Origin: UBA9337 sp036584565
GTDB lineage: Bacteria; Patescibacteriota; Minisyncoccia; Moranbacterales; UBA9337
Length of the DNA: 10,956 bases
NCBI GenBank assembly: GCA_036584565.1
Contig: JAZHDF010000083.1
Span: forward strand, 1 to 10,956
Direction: 5' to 3'
Shown: one piece after another, positions 5,998 to 10,956 of the stretch
Layout of the letters: the number at the start of each line of letters is the position of its first letter
Position numbering within the stretch: the stretch's first letter is position 1
Position numbers and translations under genes: made by a program
Notes under the pieces: model-generated
Seen by the model: only the letters and a program-made list of their open reading frames with translations
The model's database searches: none
What the model was told of the DNA's origin: nothing

Positions 5998-7287
5998 CTA
6001 TCTCCCAATACCTTTGTAAGACACTCCGCTTTTTTGAATATCGTTTTTATCAAGAAAGTTTTTCCCGTCAATTACAACCTTAATTCCGTATTTTTTTAGC
6101 AAAGCACCCTCTAAAACTTCAAACTTGCGATGATTGGTAACCAAAATTAAAGCCTCGGATTTTTTCAATAGATTTTCCAAACTGCTAACTGATGATTTTT
6201 CTTTGATATGCGGATCAAAAGAATAAATTATCGCTTTATGCCTCTTTAGAGCCTCCACTATTTTATAATAAGGCGACTCGCGATCATCATCCACATTGGC
6301 TTTGTAAGCTATTCCGAGTATCCCGACCTTGGTCCCGTTTAAGGGCATCTTGAGCTCATTCAGTTTATCCTGCAAAAGTTCCACTGTATAAGCCGGCATC
6401 GAGTTATTAATCGCCCGAGAGGTTTTTAGAAATTTATGATCAAAGCCGGCGCGTTTGGCCCGCTCGATAAGATAATACGGGTCAACGGGAATACAATGTC
6501 CGCCGATTCCGCAAGAAGGATAATGCGCCATAAAAGAAAAGGGCTTGGTACTGGCGCCGTCGATTACATCCTTGACATCAATATTCATCGCATCAAAAGA
6601 CTTAGCCAGTTCGTTCACAAAAGCGATATTGATATCGCGAAAAGAATTTTCCACTACTTTGCAAGCTTCCGCCTCGCGAATATGCTTCATTGCTCTTATC
6701 TCACCGTCGACGATAGATTTATAAAAAGTCTTGGCCTTCGCCAACCCTTTGGGAGTAAAGGCCCCGACTACTCGAGGAATATTGGTAACATTCCATTTCG
6801 GATCGCCGGGATTGATCCGCTCCGGACAATGGGCGATAAAGACATCCTTCCCGACTTTATAGCCATATTTTTCAAAAATAGGCCTGACCACTTCTTCCGA
6901 AACTCCCGGATTAACCGTTGATTCAAGTACCACCAGAGCTCCTCTTTTTAAATTTCTGGCCGTCGCTTCGGTGGCTCCGATTACCGGCCCCAAATCGGGA
7001 TTGTACATTTTATCCACCGGGGTAGGCACACAGATTAAAACAATATCCGCTTTTTTGATTTCTTTCTCATTGTCCGTAGCCTTAAAAGAAAAAATCGGCA
7101 AATTTTTTTCCAAATATTCATCCTCGATCGGAGATACTTTTTTATTTATCGCTTCATTTTTATTTTTATCCAAATCAAAACCGAAAACATTATAACCTTT
7201 TTCCTTAGCTCTGACTGCCAAAGGCAAACCGACATAACCCAAACCGATTACGCAGACTGTTTCTTTTTTTATTGCTTTTTTTATCAT
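5998..7287 (-). CDS. UDP-N-acetylhexosamine 6-dehydrogenase (WbpA/WecC-type nucleotide-sugar dehydrogenase)
   Basis: 429 residues, full length for the family. It performs the two-step NAD-dependent oxidation of a UDP-sugar C6 alcohol to the carboxylate. The NAD-binding glycine motif is GLGYVG (15-20), followed by CVPTPV (86-91) and ESTVNPG (122-128). The central helix has EACKVVENSFRDINIAFVNE (207-226, with catalytic-type Lys210 and Asn214), and the nucleophile is Cys265 in GIGGHCIPVDPYY (260-272). GGHCIPVDP favours the UDP-GlcNAc/UDP-ManNAc subgroup over UDP-glucose dehydrogenase, whose motif is GGSC-F-P. The C-terminal UDP-binding domain has GIAYKANVDDDRESP (325-339). The product would be a uronic-acid donor for surface polysaccharide, consistent with the glycosyltransferases downstream. 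The substrate is not certain from sequence alone. It appears to be monocistronic, with its own terminator and no Shine-Dalgarno. Confidence 0.95.
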   Translation of the reverse strand: MIKKAIKKETVCVIGLGYVGLPLAVRAKEKGYNVFGFDLDKNKNEAINKKVSPIEDEYLEKNLPIFSFKATDNEKEIKKADIVLICVPTPVDKMYNPDLGPVIGATEATARNLKRGALVVLESTVNPGVSEEVVRPIFEKYGYKVGKDVFIAHCPERINPGDPKWNVTNIPRVVGAFTPKGLAKAKTFYKSIVDGEIRAMKHIREAEACKVVENSFRDINIAFVNELAKSFDAMNIDVKDVIDGASTKPFSFMAHYPSCGIGGHCIPVDPYYLIERAKRAGFDHKFLKTSRAINNSMPAYTVELLQDKLNELKMPLNGTKVGILGIAYKANVDDDRESPYYKIVEALKRHKAIIYSFDPHIKEKSSVSSLENLLKKSEALILVTNHRKFEVLEGALLKKYGIKVVIDGKNFLDKNDIQKSGVSYKGIGR

Positions 7288-7334
7288 ACTATTTTCTTAA
7301 TTTTAAACTGACATTTCACCCATCCATACTACAA

Positions 7335-7354
7335 CTTTAGCAATTCTTTAGCAA
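7335..7354. repeat. Short tandem direct repeat, CTTTAGCAA twice at 11-bp period
   Basis: CTTTAGCAA occurs at 7335-7343 and again at 7346-7354, separated by TT. An 11-base period is about one helical turn, so both copies face the same side of the DNA. It lies about 50-70 bases upstream of the dehydrogenase start and could be a regulator site or chance. Confidence 0.35.
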
Positions 7355-7566
7355 GAGAATATCTAAATAAAGTTATCTACCATCAGCTTAATATATATTA
7401 CCCATTAGTGCTGACTATAGATCTTTATTCGCCTAAAATAGGTCTTTCGGCTAATTGCAAATATTTTACAGCTCTCCTTAACTGCTCTATTATTCCTATC
7501 CACTGATTAATAACACAATATCCTTTCTTCTTTAGGATAACTTATATTTTTTGATTGCATATGTTT

Positions 7567-7624
7567 TATAGTTAACAGTGTCACCCCTTAGTCTATTATG
7601 TGTTACCACTTACTGTTAACTATA
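7567..7624. repeat. 13-bp perfect inverted repeat with GTTAAC cores, next to a promoter
   Basis: TATAGTTAACAGT (7567-7579) and its exact reverse complement ACTGTTAACTATA (7612-7624) are separated by 32 bases. Each arm contains the palindrome GTTAAC. The right arm ends 7 bases before the -35 box of the ATP-grasp promoter. It could be a paired operator for a DNA-binding dimer; because it lies upstream of the predicted start, it would not be part of that gene's transcript. Confidence 0.6.
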
Positions 7625-7631
7625 CCATTCC

Positions 7632-7660
7632 TTTACAAACCGACTTAGTTATGATATAAT
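7632..7660 (+). promoter_or_regulatory. Sigma70 promoter with extended -10, for the ATP-grasp gene
   Basis: TTTACA (7632-7637) and TATAAT (7655-7660) are separated by exactly 17 bases, with a TGA extended -10 (7652-7654). The predicted start is near 7667, giving a leader of about 100 bases with no Shine-Dalgarno before the ATG at 7771. The 11-mer TATGATATAAT recurs at 10924-10934. Confidence 0.78.
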
Positions 7661-7770
7661 CAATTGACATACTCATTTCAGGCCATTTAAGACCTTTCTT
7701 TCTTTTTTGCTATCAAGCATCTTTGTGAGTTAAAAAACGAGTAGTCCTTTATTTATCAAACTTTTATGTT

Positions 7771-8664
7771 ATGCAAAAAAAACCCTTTACTCTACTTAGT
7801 CTTCCCACTGTCAAAAACACTCAACAAGTCATAAAAAAATTCCCATTTCCCACAGAACTTACCAAAGGAAAATACCGCGATATCAAAATTATTTTTTGCA
7901 ACTCCACAATTAAAGTTCTCCACAGAGGAGTTGATGTAAGAAATTTTTCTTTTGTTTGGCTCACTTCGGGCTGGGATCAGCGGGACTCCGCTTATGCCAT
8001 CAGTCTTTATCTGGATTATACCCAAACTCCGCATGCCCGGGCCGAAAAAAATTCATCCAAAGTGACAGACTGTATGGTTTTTGCCATTAACGGCTTGCCG
8101 GCCCCGGACACTCTTTTTATCAATTCTGCCACTATTGAAAAAAATATATCCTTATTGAAAGAAGTTTGCGGTTTTCCGCTTATCATCAAAGATATCCGAG
8201 GTTGCCAAGGAAAAGATTCCGCCCTGGTAAAAGACGAAACTGAACTTTTGGAAAAAGTAAGCCGCTTGCCAAAAAGTAAAAAATTCTTATTCCAAAGATT
8301 TATCGCCAATGAATATGATTGGGGAATTATGGTTGCCAACGGTGTGGTGGTAGCCGGAGAAAAGAGCTACCCCTGCCAAGGAGAATTTCGCAATAATACT
8401 TGTAACGGAGCCGAAGAATGTTTTGTGCCGGTAAAAGATATACCCCTGGAAATAAAAGATATTGCCATTAAGGCTAGCGGGCTACTGGGACTGTCTTGGT
8501 CACGAGCGGACATTATTATCGACAAGATCAGCGGCCGACCATATTTACTCGAAGTAAACAGATTTCCGGGAATTACTTCCAAATCCCATGAAGTAACAGG
8601 AGCTTACGCCTTTTTATCTTCACAAATAGATTTGATAAATGCGACCGATAAACAGACCCTTTAA
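7771..8664 (+). CDS. RimK-type ATP-grasp ligase, substrate unknown
   Basis: 297 residues. An N-terminal domain (1-105) contains TSGWDQRDSAYAISLYL (65-81), a pre-ATP-grasp segment. Then comes an ATP-grasp core with NGLPAPDT (107-114), PLIIKD (136-141, ATP-binding Lys140), the flexible glycine loop RGCQGKDSA (143-151), FQRFI (174-178), and the metal-binding RADII (245-249) and LLEVNRFPGI (259-268, with Glu261 and Asn263). These enzymes activate a carboxylate as an acyl phosphate and join it to an amine or thiol; RimK and LysX add amino acids to proteins or small carriers. The substrate here cannot be read. No biosynthetic partner gene is adjacent: the gene stands alone between its promoter and that of the helicase. 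The start codon is followed by an 8-A run, and there is no Shine-Dalgarno. Confidence 0.88.
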   Translation: MQKKPFTLLSLPTVKNTQQVIKKFPFPTELTKGKYRDIKIIFCNSTIKVLHRGVDVRNFSFVWLTSGWDQRDSAYAISLYLDYTQTPHARAEKNSSKVTDCMVFAINGLPAPDTLFINSATIEKNISLLKEVCGFPLIIKDIRGCQGKDSALVKDETELLEKVSRLPKSKKFLFQRFIANEYDWGIMVANGVVVAGEKSYPCQGEFRNNTCNGAEECFVPVKDIPLEIKDIAIKASGLLGLSWSRADIIIDKISGRPYLLEVNRFPGITSKSHEVTGAYAFLSSQIDLINATDKQTL

Positions 8665-8810
8665 TCCTATTTAGGAATAAAAACACTGTCTTATTTATTT
8701 TCAAAATAAGGACGACTCCCCCAATTAAATCTAAAACCCCATATAATTAGTCAAAAAACGACTTTTTGCGGAGAAAATAAAATCCTAGATTTAAACTTCC
8801 GCATTTCTGT

Positions 8811-8839
8811 TTGACAAATTTATTTAGATATGCTATAAT
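8811..8839 (+). promoter_or_regulatory. Perfect-consensus sigma70 promoter with extended -10, for the DEAD-box helicase
   Basis: TTGACA (8811-8816) and TATAAT (8834-8839) are separated by exactly 17 bases, and TGC (8831-8833) gives an extended -10. The predicted start is near 8846, leaving a leader of about 65-70 bases before the helicase ATG. This is the strongest promoter in the window by sequence. Confidence 0.88.
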
Positions 8840-8847
8840 TAGTTTTT

Positions 8848-8871
8848 ATGTTAATGCTTCTTTATATATAG
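8848..8871 (+). other. Candidate leader mini-ORF (MLMLLYI) in the helicase 5' leader
   Basis: A seven-codon ORF, ATG TTA ATG CTT CTT TAT ATA TAG, begins about 8 bases after the -10 box, essentially at the predicted transcript start. A second one (ATG TAT TAG, 8900-8908) lies just upstream of the helicase start codon. Neither has a ribosome-binding site, and both could be chance in AT-rich DNA. Confidence 0.25.
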
Positions 8872-8912
8872 TATCTAAACATAAAATAATTAAATTTTTA
8901 TGTATTAGATAA

Positions 8913-10151
8913 ATGTACAAAAAAACCAATGTGCGTCAGCCTCGCACCGACAAATCCGGCTGGAAAAATAACTCCGGAAAAAATAAAAAATCCGGATCAA
9001 GAAATAACTCTTCCTTTGGGAGACAAAGAAACCGAAGATTTTCGGGGGACAAGATTGACATCAATAGATTCATCAATCAAGCCGAAAAAACCAATGTTAA
9101 TGAAGAATTTAAACCGCAATATTCTTTTGCCGATTTAAATCTTCATCCCGTCCTCAAGCAGGCCATTGCGCAAAAGGGTTACATTAACCCAACTCCTATT
9201 CAGGAAAAGACTATCGCTGAAATCTTAGCCGGTCATGATATTATCGGTTTAGCCAATACGGGAACAGGCAAAACCGGCGCTTTTTTGATACCGCTTATCA
9301 ATAAGATTCTTACCAATCCCCGAGAAAAGGCCCTTATTATCACGCCTACTCGAGAATTGGCGCTCCAGATTCAAGAAGAATTTTTCGCCCTTTCCTGGAA
9401 ATTAAAAATATATTCTGCCGTAGTGGTGGGTGGAGCCGGAATTCAAGGACAAATCTCCAATCTGAGAAAAAACCCCAATGTCGTTATCGGCACTCCGGGA
9501 AGATTAAAAGATTTAATCTCTCGCAAGGTCCTCAATCTGGCTGACTTCAATAATGTAATTTTGGATGAAGCCGATAGGATGTTAGATATGGGATTTATCA
9601 ATGATATTAAATTACTTTTATCCCTAGTGGCCAAAAAAAGACAAACACTTTTGTTTTCCGCCACTCTCAGCAACGAAATAGAAGGTTTGGTGGGACAATT
9701 CCTCGTGAATCCAAAAAAGATTTCCATCAGAACCAGGGAAACCTCCAAACAAATCGAGCAAAATATTGTCCGGGTTTCGGCCACTGAAGACAAGATTGAG
9801 ATATTGCACGGAATGTTAGTACAAACTCACTTTGAAAAAGTGCTGGTTTTTACTCGAACCAAACACGGCGCTGATAATCTTTCCAAAAAGTTATTTCAAC
9901 GCGGATTGAAATCCGAGGCCATCCATGGCAATAAATCTCACAACAAAAGACAGCACGCGCTGAAACTCTTCAAGGAAAACTCGGTCAGCATCTTGATAGC
10001 CACCGATGTGGCGGCGCGCGGATTGGATATTCCCAATGTCAGTCATGTAATCAATTTTGATGTGCCAGCAACCTATGACGACTATATCCATCGCATCGGC
10101 AGAACCGGTCGCGCCGACAAAAACGGCACCGCGTTAACCTTTGTGGATTAA
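8913..10151 (+). CDS. DEAD-box ATP-dependent RNA helicase (RhlE/DeaD-like)
   Basis: 412 residues with every helicase motif in order: Q-motif PTPIQ (93-97), motif I ANTGTGKT (114-121), Ia PTRELA (145-150), GG (173-174), Ib TPGR (194-197), II DEAD (218-221), III SAT (249-251), IV LVFTRT (311-316), V ATDVAARGLD (363-372) and VI HRIGRTGR (393-400). It unwinds short RNA duplexes in ribosome assembly, RNA decay or cold adaptation. An extension (1-65) rich in Lys, Arg, Asn and Gly is a likely RNA-binding tail, while the protein stops right after motif VI, so the usual basic C-terminal tail is missing. The QxxR motif before motif V has His343 where Gln is usual (KSHNKR). A strong promoter and a 67-base leader precede it, without a Shine-Dalgarno; a bidirectional terminator follows. 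Confidence 0.97.
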   Translation: MYKKTNVRQPRTDKSGWKNNSGKNKKSGSRNNSSFGRQRNRRFSGDKIDINRFINQAEKTNVNEEFKPQYSFADLNLHPVLKQAIAQKGYINPTPIQEKTIAEILAGHDIIGLANTGTGKTGAFLIPLINKILTNPREKALIITPTRELALQIQEEFFALSWKLKIYSAVVVGGAGIQGQISNLRKNPNVVIGTPGRLKDLISRKVLNLADFNNVILDEADRMLDMGFINDIKLLLSLVAKKRQTLLFSATLSNEIEGLVGQFLVNPKKISIRTRETSKQIEQNIVRVSATEDKIEILHGMLVQTHFEKVLVFTRTKHGADNLSKKLFQRGLKSEAIHGNKSHNKRQHALKLFKENSVSILIATDVAARGLDIPNVSHVINFDVPATYDDYIHRIGRTGRADKNGTALTFVD

Positions 10152-10167
10152 AAAAATATTTTTAAAC

Positions 10168-10197
10168 AAAAAACATATCCTCGGGATATGTTTTTTT
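10168..10197. terminator. Bidirectional Rho-independent terminator between convergent genes
   Basis: CATATCC (10174-10180) pairs with GGATATG (10184-10190) around a TCG loop, flanked by six A and seven T (10168-10173, 10191-10197), so a T-run follows the stem on both strands. It lies 16 bases after the helicase stop and 16 bases after the stop of the convergent minus-strand gene, and would serve both. Confidence 0.9.
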
Positions 10198-10213
10198 AAT
10201 AAAAGATCTTGAT

Positions 10214-10864
10214 TTACTTAAATTTACCCAAATTGATATCCTCCAGAAAAGCTCCTTTGCCCGATTCTTTGTATTGAAAAAGCTCCAGTAATTTTTCATA
10301 AGTATTTCCCACTATCGAAACAATCGAGGTATTGACCTCACCGCTTCCCATCACATACCCGATGGCTTCCGAGCTATTGTATTTGACACCGGCCGCCTGA
10401 ACACCGAAAATCTTTCCCACAATTCGAGCTTTGAGACTAACTTTGGAATTATAAAATTTGGAGAATAATTTAAAGATTTTTTTTACCTCTTTGAAATCTA
10501 ATTCCCGCCCGGTATCAAGATATATTTGCGCTATTAAAGTTTGGATAATTTCATTTTGCGATTCCAAGCCGAAAACTCCGAATATCTTTTCCAAATAATT
10601 ATCATTCAGGAGTAGTTGATCAATATCTCCAACTTTTATTTTTTTATAAAAACCGCCGTTAAAATAATAATACCTTTTGGTAAAATCATGACTGGAACCG
10701 TTTTCCACTTTAAAAAGATAAATTCTTTTACCATTATATTCACCGCTGATTAGATTGGAAATCGAAGAATTGCCCAACTGTAAAAATCCGGTTTTTATTT
10801 TCTTCTCATATTTAAGACCGTTGGATTGCGCCCAATCCTTTAGGTCGTTTCCAAATATTGACAT
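10214..10864 (-). CDS. Hypothetical protein, soluble, family not recognised
   Basis: 216 residues, predicted cytoplasmic: no signal peptide and no clear transmembrane helix. The N-terminal half (about 8-75) reads like a small beta-rich domain, with WAQSNGLKY, FLQLGNSSISNLISGEYNG and RIYLFKVENGSS, vaguely like DUF3137-type proteins, but I cannot confirm the family. The C-terminal half (about 80-145) is helical, Lys-rich and hydrophobic by turns, ending in Gly/Ser-rich strands (145-190). No catalytic motif is apparent. The ORF is long and open, ends at a bidirectional terminator and is oriented convergently with the helicase, so it is very likely a real gene. AGAGG directly abuts the ATG, too close to act as a normal Shine-Dalgarno. 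Upstream lies a divergent promoter-like site. Confidence 0.75.
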   Translation of the reverse strand: MSIFGNDLKDWAQSNGLKYEKKIKTGFLQLGNSSISNLISGEYNGKRIYLFKVENGSSHDFTKRYYYFNGGFYKKIKVGDIDQLLLNDNYLEKIFGVFGLESQNEIIQTLIAQIYLDTGRELDFKEVKKIFKLFSKFYNSKVSLKARIVGKIFGVQAAGVKYNSSEAIGYVMGSGEVNTSIVSIVGNTYEKLLELFQYKESGKGAFLEDINLGKFK

Positions 10865-10923
10865 CCTCTTATTCTTTAAAAAATTAATCCGATAAATCTA
10901 AAAGGCTCTAGACCATCAGAAGC

Positions 10924-10934
10924 TATGATATAAT
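10924..10934 (+). promoter_or_regulatory. Extended -10 promoter element facing the right edge
   Basis: TATGATATAAT contains a perfect TATAAT (10929-10934) with a TGA extension and is identical to the 11-mer in the ATP-grasp promoter. No good -35 lies 16-18 bases upstream. The predicted start falls at about 10941, on an ATG. Confidence 0.5.
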
Positions 10935-10940
10935 AGCCAT

Positions 10941-10956
10941 ATGATGCTAAACAACG
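10941..10956 (+). CDS. Possible start of a plus-strand gene, cut by the window edge
   Basis: ATG ATG CTA AAC AAC G begins 7 bases after the extended -10 element, so any transcript would be nearly leaderless. Only five codons are visible, so this could be chance; nothing can be said about the product. Confidence 0.25.

Larger units (their letters stand above)
7288..7770. other. 483-bp divergent intergenic region
   Basis: AT-rich spacer between the start codons of the minus-strand dehydrogenase and the plus-strand ATP-grasp gene. Within it I can identify a direct repeat (7335-7354), a long inverted repeat (7567-7624) and a promoter (7632-7660). I found no tRNA, no convincing ORF and no clear promoter for the dehydrogenase; the part from about 7360 to 7560 shows nothing I can name. 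Confidence 0.7.

Noticed and set aside
6436..6921. A 161-codon plus-strand ORF opposite the nucleotide-sugar dehydrogenase
   Set aside because: It is antisense to an intact, full-length enzyme, and its translation has no family features.
5998..7287. Assignment as UDP-glucose dehydrogenase
   Set aside because: The active-site motif is GGHCIPVDP rather than GGSCFPKD, which points to the UDP-N-acetylhexosamine subgroup.
7288..7770. CRISPR array, tRNA or riboswitch in the long divergent spacer
   Set aside because: There is only one inverted repeat and one short direct repeat; no periodic repeats, no cloverleaf and no known riboswitch core were seen.
8690..8710. Hairpin CTTATTT/AAATAAG after the ATP-grasp gene as a terminator
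   Set aside because: The stem is all A/T apart from one end pair and no T-run follows, so it is not a convincing terminator.
1..10956. Alternative genetic code with TGA as glycine
   Set aside because: The HD gene ends in TGA, and all domain-bearing frames read through normally with the standard code.

Overview
The window looks like a contig from an AT-rich, small-genome bacterium of the Candidate Phyla Radiation (Patescibacteria), probably from a metagenome. The signs are a two-helix TrbC/VirB2 (T4SS-pilin-like) module fused to a surface protease, a DEAD-box helicase with a Lys/Arg/Asn/Gly-rich N-terminal extension, tight gene packing, AT-rich spacers and very few Shine-Dalgarno sites. This placement is an inference. 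The standard code fits: the HD-domain gene ends in TGA and no gene needs TGA read as glycine, which argues against the code-25 lineages (Gracilibacteria, Absconditabacteria).

Layout. Bases 1-57 are a GC-rich scrap (about 70% GC) encoding the Walker B/D-loop segment of an ABC ATPase on the minus strand. It breaks off abruptly against AT-rich DNA and is probably a chimeric contig end. From 7287 down to 273 every gene is on the minus strand. In transcription order they are: a nucleotide-sugar dehydrogenase (7287-5998) with its own terminator; a run of four closely spaced genes behind a good promoter, namely GT2 glycosyltransferase (5765-4815), GT4 glycosyltransferase (4811-3708), membrane-anchored subtilase (3676-1940) and an HD-type (p)ppGpp-hydrolase-like protein (1916-1281); then a ferredoxin lipoprotein (1188-856) and an MsrQ/YedZ-like haem membrane protein (776-273), closed by a terminator at 168-205.

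A 483-bp divergent spacer (7288-7770) holds a 13-bp perfect inverted repeat next to an extended -10 promoter. On the plus strand follow a RimK-type ATP-grasp ligase (7771-8664) and, behind a perfect TTGACA-17-TATAAT promoter, a DEAD-box RNA helicase (8913-10151). A bidirectional terminator separates the helicase from a convergent minus-strand gene of unknown function (10864-10214). The last 30 bases hold a promoter-like site and perhaps the first codons of another plus-strand gene.

How the genes may work together. The dehydrogenase and two glycosyltransferases point to assembly of a cell-surface glycan containing a uronic-acid sugar. The subtilase sits at the membrane, facing outward. The ferredoxin lipoprotein and the haem membrane protein form a plausible extracytoplasmic electron-transfer pair, the most unusual combination here. 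The subtilase is also odd: Asn occupies the catalytic Asp position, no propeptide is evident, and the C-terminus is a pilin-like double helix.
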